A stretch of 35,189 nucleotides of DNA from a virus: IMG/VR virus record IMGVR_UViG_3300046001_005644, positions 1 to 35,189 of that record, one strand, 5' to 3'. The notes beneath the pieces were generated by a model. The model worked only from the letters and a program-made list of their open reading frames with translations. It ran no database searches and was not told the DNA's origin. Shown piece after piece: positions 14,683 through 23,816 of this stretch. The number at the start of each line of letters is the position of its first letter. Positions within the stretch are counted from its first letter, which is position 1. Both the position numbers and the translations under genes were made by a program.

Positions 14683-15885
14683 TTAGTTACTCAGGATGCG
14701 GCAAGCCAATTCTGCGCGAATGGTTTTGAAGCCATACAGCACATCGATACGGCAAGGGATCGTGTCAGTGTTGATTGCATACTGACGCGCGATACGCATC
14801 GATATACCATCGAACGATTGACGGGAACCCCACGCGCCATACTTGGACACATCTTCCAGATCGGCAGTCGCGAAGGTGAAAGCGTCTTTGTGGAATGCCA
14901 ATGAAGGCTTATAGATGGCAGACGCACCGCCAACCTTAACGATGGCGTTTGTACCAGTCGGCAATGCAACAACGTTTTGCTTACCAAGCGAAGTCGGGCC
15001 ATAGATAGGAGGAGAAATTTGAACAGTGCCAGCACCGCCCGCATAATCAGCCGTAACAACGAAACCCTGCAAGACGCCTGTATCGGCCTTTGTTTCAGGA
15101 TGGCAGCGATTGACCGAAGCGATTGTGATGCAGTCGCCCTTTTTGAATGTCGCTGTACCAGTCTGAACAACGATACCAGTCGCACCCGTAGCGGTTGCGC
15201 CGTTAGTGGTGTAAAGCGTGACAGAAGGCGCTGTGCCTGTTGCCTGAGAAGCCAGCAAAGTGTTTTCGTAGATGCTACCGAAGCCAGCAGTGCGACCCAC
15301 AAGACCTTCACGGTATTGCTTGCCGATCTCTGTCGAGTCTTGGAAAAGACCTTTTAGCGCATCGACCAAGTCAACGTTGTCTTGCGTGTTCAGCAGTAAC
15401 GAACGTTCAGAGCCTGGGGCCAAGTTATCCACCAGCGCTTTACGTGCTGCGAGTGTCTTAGCCATATTCAACGCTGAACCAACGTTATTGACGTTGTTGT
15501 AAACATCGAGCGCCATTGTCAGCGCGTCAGCTTCCAAATTGGCCGCCAATACAGACATGGCAGGCTCAAGAATACGGGAGGCGAAATCATCCATGCTTAG
15601 AGTCAATTCAGCCGATGTAAATGTAGTATCTACACCTTTTTGTGTTGCCACTTGCAATGTGGTGCTTGATTCGACTGTATCGAGATTGGAAGCAATCGCT
15701 GCGCCTGATCGCACTGTGTATTGATTCGGCAAGCGGATTTTCAGAGAGTCGCCAATCTTTGCGCCACTTGACGCAAACGAGTCATCGTATTGGCGATTGA
15801 TCGAACCGATGAAGTTCAATTTCTGATGCAAAATAGAAAGAGCTTTGCGGGTTACTGCTGCTGGGGTGAGGATAGTATTGCTCAT
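14683..15885 (-). CDS. Major capsid protein, P22 coat (gp5) family, 400 aa
   Basis: Matches the P22 coat family: an N-terminal segment with AVTRKALSILHQKLNFIGSI, GDSLKIRLPNQYTVRSG, DTTFTSAELTLSMDDFASRI and a C-terminal DVLYGFKTIRAELACRI. The length is close to P22 gp5 (430 aa). It assembles on the scaffold into a T=7-type HK97-fold shell. A Gly/Thr-rich middle insertion (about residues 215-260) corresponds to the I-domain region. Terminators with strong hairpins lie on both sides. Confidence 0.95.
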   Translation of the reverse strand: MSNTILTPAAVTRKALSILHQKLNFIGSINRQYDDSFASSGAKIGDSLKIRLPNQYTVRSGAAIASNLDTVESSTTLQVATQKGVDTTFTSAELTLSMDDFASRILEPAMSVLAANLEADALTMALDVYNNVNNVGSALNMAKTLAARKALVDNLAPGSERSLLLNTQDNVDLVDALKGLFQDSTEIGKQYREGLVGRTAGFGSIYENTLLASQATGTAPSVTLYTTNGATATGATGIVVQTGTATFKKGDCITIASVNRCHPETKADTGVLQGFVVTADYAGGAGTVQISPPIYGPTSLGKQNVVALPTGTNAIVKVGGASAIYKPSLAFHKDAFTFATADLEDVSKYGAWGSRQSFDGISMRIARQYAINTDTIPCRIDVLYGFKTIRAELACRILSN

Positions 15886-15907
15886 GATTTTTTAGTCCTT
15901 AGAAATG

Positions 15908-15928
15908 AAAAAACCACCCGTAGGTGGC
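15908..15928 (-). terminator. Terminator between scaffold and coat (UACG loop)
   Basis: On the minus strand CCACC-TACG-GGTGG followed by TTTTTT. The UACG tetraloop closed by C-G belongs to the very stable UNCG class. The coat ATG follows 23 bases later. Confidence 0.8.
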
Positions 15929-15939
15929 TGTGTCGTGGT

Positions 15940-16707
15940 TTAGCGTCCGCGAGTTCGTTGCGCCTCTTTTCGCATCCACGTATCTATGTCGTCCTCGTCA
16001 CTTGGAAGTGGTGAACTAGACGACTTTCCGCGCGAACCGACAGGCGTTATTGGCTCGGGTGCTTTGCTTGGTTTTGCTTGTGGCTTAGATGAAATATCTT
16101 TTTCAATATCCATCAAAGCGCGAGCAGCTTTAAAAGGAGACATTTGCGAAATCTGCAAAGCCTTATTTGGGTTTTTGCCGAGAAAGTACGCAACATCAGG
16201 GCCGGCATCTGAGTCTGATATAAACTCAGCCATGCCTTCATTGATAGCTAGGGCAGGATTGCCCACTACCGTCTGAAAGTCTGGATACCGTTCTTGCGCT
16301 TTTTCTGCGCGCTCTGTGAAAGCATCACTTGCTTGCTCTGCCCGTAATGATTTTTCACGCTGAGATAATTTCTCTTCGGCGCGCTTCTCTGCTAAGTGCT
16401 CAATTTGTGCTTGTAGATATTCTTCCTCGTCTCTGAAAGTTTCCCGCACTGGCTCCACATCACGGATTTTCGATTCAGCTTGCTCGCGCATTTGCTGCTC
16501 TATCCGTCTATGAACCCTGCGCTCTTCTTTTAGTAGCCGCTTTTGAATCGCCGCGTCCATCTCTGCTTGAGTGAACATCTTTGATTCTTCCTGCTGTGTT
16601 TCCACGACTTCGTCAGATGCAGTCTCTGACGAGCTGTTAGGCTCTGTTTGTTTTACTTCCTCAGTTTCGGAAGTTGCCAATGCTTCGGCGTTCATTTCAT
16701 CAGACAT
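15940..16707 (-). CDS. Scaffolding protein, 255 aa
   Basis: Highly charged and helical, without cysteine. An acidic N-terminus (residues 1-45), a long Lys/Arg/Glu coiled region (46-130) with MFTQAEMDAAIQKRLLKEER, and a basic C-terminus (DIDTWMRKEAQRTRGR) that would form the coat-binding helix-turn-helix as in P22 gp8. It lies immediately before the coat gene. It would direct procapsid assembly and then leave. Confidence 0.85.
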   Translation of the reverse strand: MSDEMNAEALATSETEEVKQTEPNSSSETASDEVVETQQEESKMFTQAEMDAAIQKRLLKEERRVHRRIEQQMREQAESKIRDVEPVRETFRDEEEYLQAQIEHLAEKRAEEKLSQREKSLRAEQASDAFTERAEKAQERYPDFQTVVGNPALAINEGMAEFISDSDAGPDVAYFLGKNPNKALQISQMSPFKAARALMDIEKDISSKPQAKPSKAPEPITPVGSRGKSSSSPLPSDEDDIDTWMRKEAQRTRGR

Positions 16708-16754
16708 TTAAATCACCCTTTAGGGAACCCCATCAGACCGGACGAGTACGGACG

Positions 16755-16777
16755 AAAAAAAACCACCCGAAGGTGGT
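16755..16777 (-). terminator. Terminator upstream of scaffold (UUCG loop)
   Basis: On the minus strand ACCACC-TTCG-GGTGGT followed by seven or more T. The cUUCGg loop makes it very stable. It is almost the same hairpin as the one between scaffold and coat. Confidence 0.82.
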
Positions 16778-16796
16778 CTTATTTAATTTTTGACTG

Positions 16797-17369
16797 TTAG
16801 AGCAACATCGCCATGATCTGCGCGATCTGTTCATCTTCCTGAGCCTGCCGCATCTCTGCGACCAACTCTCTGTATATTTCTTGGTATGCCTCTTTATAAG
16901 CAATGCCCAAGCGATCAAGAGCATCACGCATCTGATCTTCGCTATGATCTGGCTGTGTGACCTCTGCCACCGCTTGCGCTTCAATCTCTTGCGCTGCTTC
17001 TGGTTCGATCTGTTCTAGCTTGTGCTGTATTGGTGGGCTTAGTAACTTATCCCACGCTGAACCCTTTTCGCGCTTGAATGTACCGCCGAGAAGCTGAACA
17101 TCATCACCGCCAGTTCTTGCCAGTGTCGCGCTATTGAAAGTGAGTGAATAACTCCCCGCATCTGCAATCAGAGTGTAAGCACCAGCGCCAGAACTCTTGG
17201 CAATGGTCGCCGCTTGCCCTGTTATTGCGTAACTTCCTGCCGCTGCTGTGACTAGCTTACTTCGCTTAATCGTTGCAGCGACACCAGACAGCGCGTAAGA
17301 ACCTGCCGCGCAACTCAGAGAGTAATTAGCAGGACTCGCCCCACCCGTTAAAGCGAGTAAGAGCGACAT
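16797..17369 (-). CDS. Repeat protein with AGSYALSG units and helical tail, 190 aa
   Basis: Residues about 12-85 carry three to four copies of a 20-30-residue unit built on (A/C)AGSYA(L/I)(S/T)G-xAAT(I/L), predicted as short beta hairpins. After a linker (FKREKGSAWDKLL), residues 105-190 are acidic and helical, ending AQEDEQIAQIMAMLL. It lies between a structural gene and the scaffold. The two-part design suggests a virion or scaffold-associated adaptor. No named family is assigned. Confidence 0.65.
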   Translation of the reverse strand: MSLLLALTGGASPANYSLSCAAGSYALSGVAATIKRSKLVTAAAGSYAITGQAATIAKSSGAGAYTLIADAGSYSLTFNSATLARTGGDDVQLLGGTFKREKGSAWDKLLSPPIQHKLEQIEPEAAQEIEAQAVAEVTQPDHSEDQMRDALDRLGIAYKEAYQEIYRELVAEMRQAQEDEQIAQIMAMLL

Positions 17370-17373
17370 TTAT

Positions 17374-18873
17374 TTATTCCCAGCCGAATACGGGCGTTAC
17401 CCGATGAACTACTGTTCCCGTTGTGCCTGCTGTGCCGATGTGCCTTGTGCAAAGTTGGACGAATTCCCCAGGGTTAATGAACACAGGCGCATCGCCAAAA
17501 TCCATGAACGTTTCGTTTTGAGCCACTACAGTGGAAACAGCTTGCGCCGCAGGAACAATCTGAGTGAACGGGAGTGCTATACGTCTAGGCGCTTTGGTTG
17601 TCGCCGCCTCTGTAGTAGCAAGAGATACCGCCGTGTGACCAAATGCAAGAAACCACTCAGCAACATAAGGGCCGCCTACAATAACCGTTTGAACATAGCT
17701 ATTCAGGTATAGCCCGCGCAAAATCAAACGCCGACCGGGATAGTTGACAGTACCCGCTGGTACTTGGAAGGACATAATAATGGCATCAGTATTCGCAGCA
17801 AGAGAAACAGTCTCCCAGAAAGTACCGCCAAGGCCAGAGCCAAGCGCCGCTGTCGTTGTTGTAGGGACCGCTGCCGTGACGTTGGCCTCATTACCCGTGG
17901 TGATTGTTCCAAAGCGTGCCGATGTTCCCATCGTGCCACCGCTTAGACCTTGGTACGATCCATTTAAGCGATTGCCTTGTGTTGATAATGTGGTGGACAT
18001 TTGCGGGCCACCGATACGGATATTGTATGCGCCCATCGTGGCTTGTAATACACCACCCGCAGCACCGCCTGTAATGCGATGCTTAAGGAAGAATTGACCA
18101 GCGCTAGACATGCACATACGGCTTTGTCCAGCAGGAAGCGGAATAGTGCCCAAGCAGTTTGCGCCAGTGCCATCATTCACCCAGAACTGTGCCTCGACTG
18201 TCGTAGCGTAGCAGATGAATTGATAGCGTTTTGAATTCGTATAGGCCCATGTACCAGTGCCAGCAGTTGCAGGAAATATTCCAGTTGACGCCTCCGCACC
18301 ATTGAATGATGCAATTCCCTGCAAGCCAGAAGAATTCAAGCGGAAGAATACACCGTCAGTCGGTGCGACAGTTTGAGCGCCAGGAATACCTATGCCGAAC
18401 TCGATAAAGCTATTTGCCTGTGGTTGCGCCGAGAAGCCAAGTTCTGCATCAGCGGCCAGCGTTGTTGTGCCGAGTAAAGGAAAGAATGCATAAGTTGCAA
18501 AGACTGTGCCTGTTGTTGTTGTAGTGATGCTTGTTGCGTTGGTTGTCAGTTGACCCGCTGTCCACGTGTCTGTCATCGTGGTATTGCTGTACGTGTGCTT
18601 GCCTGTATCCTGCGCGACTGTATTAAATACGTGATCGTCCATGATGATATCCGAGCTTGCACGCTCACGATAATCGACGTCAACCTCAGGAGAGCGCAAG
18701 AGAATATCGCCAGTCAACGAGCCGCCGTCATTCTCGCCAAAGTGACGAGTCGCGCCCACGTTTCCAGGGTTCGCCGTTGCGTCTGTCTCTGGCACTACTT
18801 TAAGCTGATTTGAAGCATTAACCTCTACGCCCAAGCCAGAACCAGAGCCGCGAATGATTGCATCTAAAGACAT
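17374..18873 (-). CDS. Large beta-rich virion-region protein, 499 aa
   Basis: Thr/Gly/Ala-rich with alternating hydrophobic pattern throughout and few charged residues. The middle (FFPLLGTTTLAADAELGFS through RYQFICYATTVEAQFWVNDG) reads like a concanavalin/lectin-type jelly roll. It lies between portal-proximal small genes and scaffold, where P22-like metagenomic phages often keep head-decoration or accessory structural proteins. The function is not known. A surface decoration or glycan-binding role is an inference from composition and fold pattern. Confidence 0.7.
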   Translation of the reverse strand: MSLDAIIRGSGSGLGVEVNASNQLKVVPETDATANPGNVGATRHFGENDGGSLTGDILLRSPEVDVDYRERASSDIIMDDHVFNTVAQDTGKHTYSNTTMTDTWTAGQLTTNATSITTTTTGTVFATYAFFPLLGTTTLAADAELGFSAQPQANSFIEFGIGIPGAQTVAPTDGVFFRLNSSGLQGIASFNGAEASTGIFPATAGTGTWAYTNSKRYQFICYATTVEAQFWVNDGTGANCLGTIPLPAGQSRMCMSSAGQFFLKHRITGGAAGGVLQATMGAYNIRIGGPQMSTTLSTQGNRLNGSYQGLSGGTMGTSARFGTITTGNEANVTAAVPTTTTAALGSGLGGTFWETVSLAANTDAIIMSFQVPAGTVNYPGRRLILRGLYLNSYVQTVIVGGPYVAEWFLAFGHTAVSLATTEAATTKAPRRIALPFTQIVPAAQAVSTVVAQNETFMDFGDAPVFINPGEFVQLCTRHIGTAGTTGTVVHRVTPVFGWE

Positions 18874-18885
18874 TTTTTATCCTTT

Positions 18886-19179
18886 TTAGTCAGCCCACAC
18901 CCACCGAAGTGAGAATGTGCCTTGCAGCTTTTCAGTGCTGCGTGCGTAAATAGTGAACCCTGTTGCCAGCGTTGGCGTGCCGCATGTTAATCCTACTAAT
19001 GCGGTGAAATATCTGTGGTCGTTTGCTGAATGGTCGGTAGTTGTATCGTCTGCCATTACATAGGCTTCTGCCTTGCTACTGGCTAAGATTGAACCCTGAC
19101 CAGTAACGGCGATAGATGCCTCATTACTGCCAGGGAACGCGCCAAAATCAATTGTTGCTGTACCTTGTCCGGTTGCCAT
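18886..19179 (-). CDS. Small virion-region protein, 97 aa
   Basis: Begins TGQGTATIDFGAFPGSNEAS and ends FSLRWVWAD. The pattern (beta-rich, Gly/Thr/Ala, 'TIDFGAFPG' start) recurs in small proteins next to portal genes of tailed phages. Its start codon overlaps the previous stop. The size and beta-character fit a decoration or neck-associated protein, but no function can be claimed. Confidence 0.65.
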   Translation of the reverse strand: MATGQGTATIDFGAFPGSNEASIAVTGQGSILASSKAEAYVMADDTTTDHSANDHRYFTALVGLTCGTPTLATGFTIYARSTEKLQGTFSLRWVWAD

Positions 19180-19586
19180 TATGCCGCCGTAAATACGCCG
19201 TTAGTGCCGTCTAGCGTGACCGTTACAGTCTCGCCAACCGCTACCACTTGGCTCGATCCATAATCCCAAGAGCCGACTGTTGTGTTGGTCGTTGAATCAA
19301 CTAGCAAGGCATAACGGAAAGTAAAGCCAGCGCCTGTTGCAGTCCATACCGCAGGACTATTCAAAACTAGCTTAAACGTACCCGCAGATTGAGCCGCGCT
19401 CGATGTTGTTGCCGCATTGCCGCCTGCTGTGTAGCCGTTAGCAGTTGCCAGATCAGAAGTACCAGCAACAAACGTGCTATTGGCTGGCAATGTCGCAGCA
19501 AGCGCAACTTTCCACGCATCAGAACCGGAATTGATAGCTTCCATTAGTGGCTCGATAGCATCAGTCATTTTTACAAATGCAACCAT
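19179..19586 (-). CDS. Small virion-region protein, 135 aa
   Basis: Starts with a short helix (FVKMTDAIEPLMEAINSG), followed by a beta-rich Thr/Ala/Gly domain with FRYALLVDSTTNTTVGSWDYG. This arrangement is common in phage structural-region proteins of unknown function. It starts two bases after the portal stop and shares a junction with the next 97-aa gene, so the two probably work together. Confidence 0.65.
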   Translation of the reverse strand: MVAFVKMTDAIEPLMEAINSGSDAWKVALAATLPANSTFVAGTSDLATANGYTAGGNAATTSSAAQSAGTFKLVLNSPAVWTATGAGFTFRYALLVDSTTNTTVGSWDYGSSQVVAVGETVTVTLDGTNGVFTAA

Positions 19587-19587
19587 G

Positions 19588-21888
19588 TCAGCCCTCTACC
19601 TTTTCGCCAACAAATGAACCGTCAGCCTGTTTAACTATGCGCACTTGGGCAGACTTAGGCCGCTGCATCTCTGCAAGCATCAAAGCATCTTGCTCACGAT
19701 CTGCCGCCATCTCTTGAATCAATTGCTGTTGGCCTTGAGCGATCACCGCCACCGCCTCGCCTGTACTTTGAATTGATGCCGCCAGCGACTCCATGACGGG
19801 TGCCAAAGCGCCGACCAATTGACCTTGAGCGTCAAGCAATACAATCGGCTGTTGCGTCTGTTGCGCTTGCTGCTGTGGCTCTTGCTGCTCACTGTGTGGC
19901 TGCTGCATCGCTTGCATTTGCAGATCCTGCTGTGCGTCTTTAATTTCGCCCAATGCCTGCACTCTTTCCAGATCAAGCTCTACAGACATGCGCTTCATTG
20001 ATTCCTGCTGGCACTTCACCTGCATTGCGCCAAGCTCTTTATCTTTCTGTTCGATCGCATCACCAGCCGCTTGCATTTGCTGATCCATCGCTTGAATCTG
20101 CTGCTGCATCTGATCCATAGCTTGCTGAATCTGTGGCGGCAATTGCTCTTCTTTGTCCTTGTCGAGTGTCTGCTGAACCTGTGGCAATAGCGTCAGTTTC
20201 AAACGCTCTGCCATGTCATCAGCACCGGGCCAGTCCATATTTTTGACCAGTAGATCTCCAATGACCTGCCACAATTGCGGATTCGCTTGTGTCATCGCTG
20301 TCATTGCGTCCACGGCTTCCATGCGCTTAGTAGAGAAGCCAGGGCCGCTTGATGTATAGACGTCATAAGTGCCAATGTTCGGGTTGAATATCCGTTGCAT
20401 TGCGCCTTGATCGTCCTTGTATTCTGTCAGTGCCTCTGCGTTTTCAGGGTCAAGCGTAGCCATCGCGCCAGATCCATCTTCGCCCAAGATTCGTGCGACT
20501 CGTTCTGTGTCGTAAATCTTGGGAATCATGTCTAAAATAATGCGCCCAACATGACGGATTGCGCGACCAAGATTATCAACATAATGAAAAGTAGCATTGT
20601 CGCCCTCGCGCTGTCTTGCCCTGATAGCCACGCCAGATGTTTCATTGCTCTTTTGGCCCAGTGAAGCATCATACTGCCCTGTCTCTGATTTAATATCGTC
20701 AGCCGCGCCCATTGCTATCTGGTTTAAACCAGTCTCGACAGTGGCGGGGGAATTGCGTTGTGGTGCAGGTATCGGGTTGCCCGACTCGTCCAGATGGTTA
20801 TACGGTAAGAAAGCATGGTTTGCGCTGTTCGCTGTCTGCCATGTCTTTTCATAGCCCTCTACAGCCTCAGCAGGAGCCAACCAAGGCGCTTTAGGCGATT
20901 GCATCACACGCTCAACGATAGCCGACTGCGCAACGTTATACATGCGTTGTGAGTCTTTTGCATTGCGCACCAAGCCCGACAGATAGGTTTTCCCGTCCAC
21001 TTCCCACTCGTTGCCGATTACGCGAGCAACAGGGATAAACTTACACGGAAATTCGCGCTCTTCAAGAATCTCTTTACCGTTGAGCTTGCGCCACATTGTC
21101 GAGCGCTTCTTGGCCTTGCGAGTCTTGATCGGTACTTCACCTACAACCACGCCTTGCGGTAGCTTGTCGCCCTTAAATGACGTTGCGCCAGTCGCCCACA
21201 TGTAAAGATCAGTTTCCTTGTCGATCAGTTCAAAATACTCAACCAATCTGACGTTCTTTTCAGAGTCGAACCACGAAGCATCGTTATCAAACCTCCAGTC
21301 GATCGCCTCCGCTTTCGGGTACATCTCTTTGAATTCTTTTTCGCTTACTTTATCTTCAATGAAGAAGTATTTGCGATCAGCGCCCGCTGGATCTTCCGCG
21401 TTTGGATCGTCATAGCATTTAAACGGGTCTTTAACGCGCTTGATGAAAATATCCTGGTTAAATGAGTCATCAGAAACATAATCAGCAACCACGCGAATAT
21501 AGCCTAGGCCGTGGATAACTTGATGTTCTGATGCTGTGTCGTAAGCAATATCAGCATCAGAGTTTGCCTCGATATGACGCACCAAGCCCATCAGAATATT
21601 GGCGACTTCTACATCAGAGCCATCATCAGCAGGACGAAAGCGAATAGCAGGGCGATTCTGTCTAATGTCGTTTGTCACCTGGCGAATGTGCTGCGGCATC
21701 TTGTTTATCGTCAACATAGGACGATTGCCACGCGCTTGCATGTCGGACTCGTCCCACTGCCAAGGATCATCAGGCGAAGCAGCGGCAAAACGAATGTCTG
21801 AGCGCATTTTCTCGATGTTATGAGCGCACTTCTCCATAGACAATTCAAACCGCTTTAACGCAGTTTCTAATACATCTTCTTTAGCCAT
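19588..21888 (-). CDS. Portal protein, P22-type, about 766 aa
   Basis: The dodecameric ring through which DNA enters and leaves. Typical features: NKMPQHIRQVTNDIRQNRPA, YIRVVADYVSDDSFNQDIF, KDSQRMYNVAQSAIVE and SNETSGVAIRARQREGD. The last about 160 residues are a Gln-rich coiled coil (MDQMQQQIQAMDQQMQAAGD), analogous to the barrel helices of P22 gp1. Start at ATG 21888 is chosen for TAATG overlap with the terL stop and because MAKEDVLETALKRFE is a family-like beginning; ATG 21903 is an alternative. Confidence 0.93.
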   Translation of the reverse strand: MAKEDVLETALKRFELSMEKCAHNIEKMRSDIRFAAASPDDPWQWDESDMQARGNRPMLTINKMPQHIRQVTNDIRQNRPAIRFRPADDGSDVEVANILMGLVRHIEANSDADIAYDTASEHQVIHGLGYIRVVADYVSDDSFNQDIFIKRVKDPFKCYDDPNAEDPAGADRKYFFIEDKVSEKEFKEMYPKAEAIDWRFDNDASWFDSEKNVRLVEYFELIDKETDLYMWATGATSFKGDKLPQGVVVGEVPIKTRKAKKRSTMWRKLNGKEILEEREFPCKFIPVARVIGNEWEVDGKTYLSGLVRNAKDSQRMYNVAQSAIVERVMQSPKAPWLAPAEAVEGYEKTWQTANSANHAFLPYNHLDESGNPIPAPQRNSPATVETGLNQIAMGAADDIKSETGQYDASLGQKSNETSGVAIRARQREGDNATFHYVDNLGRAIRHVGRIILDMIPKIYDTERVARILGEDGSGAMATLDPENAEALTEYKDDQGAMQRIFNPNIGTYDVYTSSGPGFSTKRMEAVDAMTAMTQANPQLWQVIGDLLVKNMDWPGADDMAERLKLTLLPQVQQTLDKDKEEQLPPQIQQAMDQMQQQIQAMDQQMQAAGDAIEQKDKELGAMQVKCQQESMKRMSVELDLERVQALGEIKDAQQDLQMQAMQQPHSEQQEPQQQAQQTQQPIVLLDAQGQLVGALAPVMESLAASIQSTGEAVAVIAQGQQQLIQEMAADREQDALMLAEMQRPKSAQVRIVKQADGSFVGEKVEG

Positions 21889-23114
21889 TAGTTTTGCATC
21901 CATGTACCCTGATGTGCGTCGGGCATTGTGAGTATCGGCTTGCGGTCTCTCTTGTGCGCTGTGGCGCGTCTTGCGCCTTCGCATGCGTATCTGAGAGAGT
22001 CAATAACGTGGTTGTCTTTGTCGCTTAATATTGGAAGAATCTTTGTATCGTCCAGCGGATCGGTCTTGTAACTGTAGAGCGTCAATTCGTCTATCAAATG
22101 CTTGCATCGAGGATGCACAACAATATCGAAAGACTTTATAAATTCAACTCCCTCTTCCAGACTCTTTGCACCTTTAACCGCTGCGCGTATCTTTGGAAAT
22201 CCATTGCGTTGCATGTGGCTAATCGTCTCTGGCCTTGCGCTGTCTGCTGTGATGGGCCACTTTTCGGCATCAGGTACAGACATAAACAACTCAGGCAAAT
22301 TAACAATCTCGCAGCCCACCGCATAAGCCTCGTAATCAACGTAAAGCCGATTACCCTCAATGTCGCATCGGACAAGCACCGAAGGATCAACAGAGAAGCC
22401 CCAGTCAGCGCCGAGCCTGTGAATCGTCCCCGCTGGTCTTTCAAACTCTTCTATCGTCCAGTTAGTAAAGACTCGCGCACCAGATTTAGCTTGGTACTTA
22501 CCTTCCCAAATGTGCAGATATTTGTCAGTGTCGCGCCGCTTGTCGTACTCCATTTCGTCACGGAGTACATCAGGGAACCACGGATTGTCTTGCCAATTGA
22601 CGTGTAAAAGGATCGTGCTTGGCGGTAGTTCATCAGCCTTGAACATCACATCAACCGGGTCAGTCTCCAGTCGCGGGTTATATGTGAACCATATCTCACT
22701 GCCTGGCGTTCTGATTGTCGGGATTAAATCGTTTAGCGATGCGCGGCTAATCGTTTGCGCCTCCTCAACCCAACAGCGCGTGATGCCTTCCATACTTTTT
22801 ATGGATGCAGAATTGCCACGTAAGCCAGCGAAGATAAACAAACTGCCGTTCTTCCCGCGTATCTCGTTCTCGACTGAATCGAAGAAATGAGACAGCCCCA
22901 AGCGTTCTATCTCGTCATCTAACAAGCGCTTAACAGAATCCTTGATAGACTTCTGAATCTCACGTGCGCACAAAATACGCTGTGGACCCTCTGCCGCTTG
23001 CAATATCAACGCAGCAGCAGCAGAACGGCTCTTGGCGCTTCCACGACCGCCGCGCATGACTTTGTACCTAGAAGGCTCCCAAAGTCTCTGCGACCACTCA
23101 GGAAGCTGTGCCAT
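21888..23114 (-). CDS. terL: Terminase large subunit, 408 aa
   Basis: Packaging motor and nuclease. Walker A is GGRGSAKS at residues 22-29 (K28); Walker B with catalytic acid is RCWVEEA at 113-119; the coupling-type motif follows in TYNPR. The C-terminal RNase-H-like nuclease starts at LGADWGFSVDP and ends with DNHVIDSLRYA. This is the Terminase_3/PBSX-type arrangement. Its start lies inside the 3' end of terS. Confidence 0.95.
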   Translation of the reverse strand: MAQLPEWSQRLWEPSRYKVMRGGRGSAKSRSAAAALILQAAEGPQRILCAREIQKSIKDSVKRLLDDEIERLGLSHFFDSVENEIRGKNGSLFIFAGLRGNSASIKSMEGITRCWVEEAQTISRASLNDLIPTIRTPGSEIWFTYNPRLETDPVDVMFKADELPPSTILLHVNWQDNPWFPDVLRDEMEYDKRRDTDKYLHIWEGKYQAKSGARVFTNWTIEEFERPAGTIHRLGADWGFSVDPSVLVRCDIEGNRLYVDYEAYAVGCEIVNLPELFMSVPDAEKWPITADSARPETISHMQRNGFPKIRAAVKGAKSLEEGVEFIKSFDIVVHPRCKHLIDELTLYSYKTDPLDDTKILPILSDKDNHVIDSLRYACEGARRATAHKRDRKPILTMPDAHQGTWMQN

Positions 23115-23403
23115 TAGGTTTTACAAAGGTAACTGTCACGCCAAGGTTAAGCGGTGCATCAGGATCGCCAGCCAATGTCATCGGAAGAACCTTGCCGATC
23201 AATGAAAGAAACGCGCCCTTAGTCTTTTCCTCTGTTGCGCACTCGATCAAGTAATCAACACCGCCCGCACGATCAAGCGCTTGCAAGATCATTTCTTTTA
23301 GCTGCGCTGTGTTGCGATTTACTGCGCCTTTTGGTCTGCCTGGCCCCGATCCTTTAGCAGCAACGCCGCGCAAATTGGGGTTATTTGAGGTTATTTTATT
23401 CAT
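23098..23403 (-). CDS. terS: Terminase small subunit, 101 aa
   Basis: Start at ATG 23403, with AAAGG nine bases upstream; longer in-frame starts cross a small hairpin. The product has a basic Gly-rich N-terminal segment (GSGPGRPKGAVNRNTAQLKE), a helical middle and a beta C-terminus (LNLGVTVTFVKP), typical of small terminases that recognise the packaging site and feed DNA to TerL. It overlaps terL by 17 bases. The assignment relies on motif style and position. Confidence 0.82.
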   Translation of the reverse strand: MNKITSNNPNLRGVAAKGSGPGRPKGAVNRNTAQLKEMILQALDRAGGVDYLIECATEEKTKGAFLSLIGKVLPMTLAGDPDAPLNLGVTVTFVKPNGTAS

Positions 23404-23504
23404 AAAACATAGCCTTTCGGCAACCCCGAAGAATGTCGGGTGCATAAAATAGAAAAGCCAGCGCCGCAATCGAATGCAGTTCGCTGGCGGGGTGTGATAG
23501 GTGT

Positions 23505-23597
23505 CTATGCAAATAATGCTAAGTTGAACGCGATATCAATTGCGACAACTAGCAACATCAATAAAACTATTTCCCTGATGCTGCGATTTTTCAGCAT
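23505..23597 (-). CDS. Single-span membrane micro-protein, 30 aa
   Basis: ATG 23597 is preceded by GAGGTG seven bases upstream. The peptide is a basic N-terminus (MLKNRSIRE) and one long hydrophobic helix (IVLLMLLVVAIDIAFNLALF). It sits between the tandem terminators and terS, so it is the first gene of the antiterminated late transcript. Micro-proteins of this type are frequent in phages. The function is unknown. Confidence 0.55.
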   Translation of the reverse strand: MLKNRSIREIVLLMLLVVAIDIAFNLALFA

Positions 23598-23670
23598 ATC
23601 CGACACCTCACTGTGAGCGTTTTAACAACTGTCGCCTGTTGTCTGCGGTACTAGGTAGCCGCCAGAAACT

Positions 23671-23694
23671 AAAAAACCGCTGATTAGGCGGTTA
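23671..23694 (-). terminator. Late-leader terminator 2
   Basis: On the minus strand AACCGC-CTAATCA-GCGGTT followed by TTTT. It is the second of two tandem terminators between the pR'-like leader genes and terS, as expected for an antitermination-controlled late operon. Confidence 0.78.
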
Positions 23695-23737
23695 AGTGTT
23701 TGAATTGCCGAGAACCCCGAAACAGGTGTCCAGAAAG

Positions 23738-23766
23738 CAAAAAAGCCCACCGATTAGGGTGAGCTT
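23738..23766 (-). terminator. Late-leader terminator 1
   Basis: On the minus strand AAGC-T-CACC-CTAATC-GGTG-G-GCTT (one mismatch), followed by TTTTTTGC. Together with the next hairpin it should stop transcription coming from the promoter at 24330-24358 unless an antiterminator acts. Confidence 0.78.
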
Positions 23767-23816
23767 CAATTATTTAGTGCGAAGAAATCAACACTACAAA
23801 AAACAGGGTACATTAA

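Noticed and set aside
14683-15311. 206-codon alternative minus-strand frame within the coat gene
   Set aside because: It is a different frame of the coat gene with Leu/Ser/Arg-rich shadow composition.
20597-20854. Plus-strand frames inside the portal gene
   Set aside because: They are shadows of a well-supported minus-strand gene, with no ribosome binding sites.
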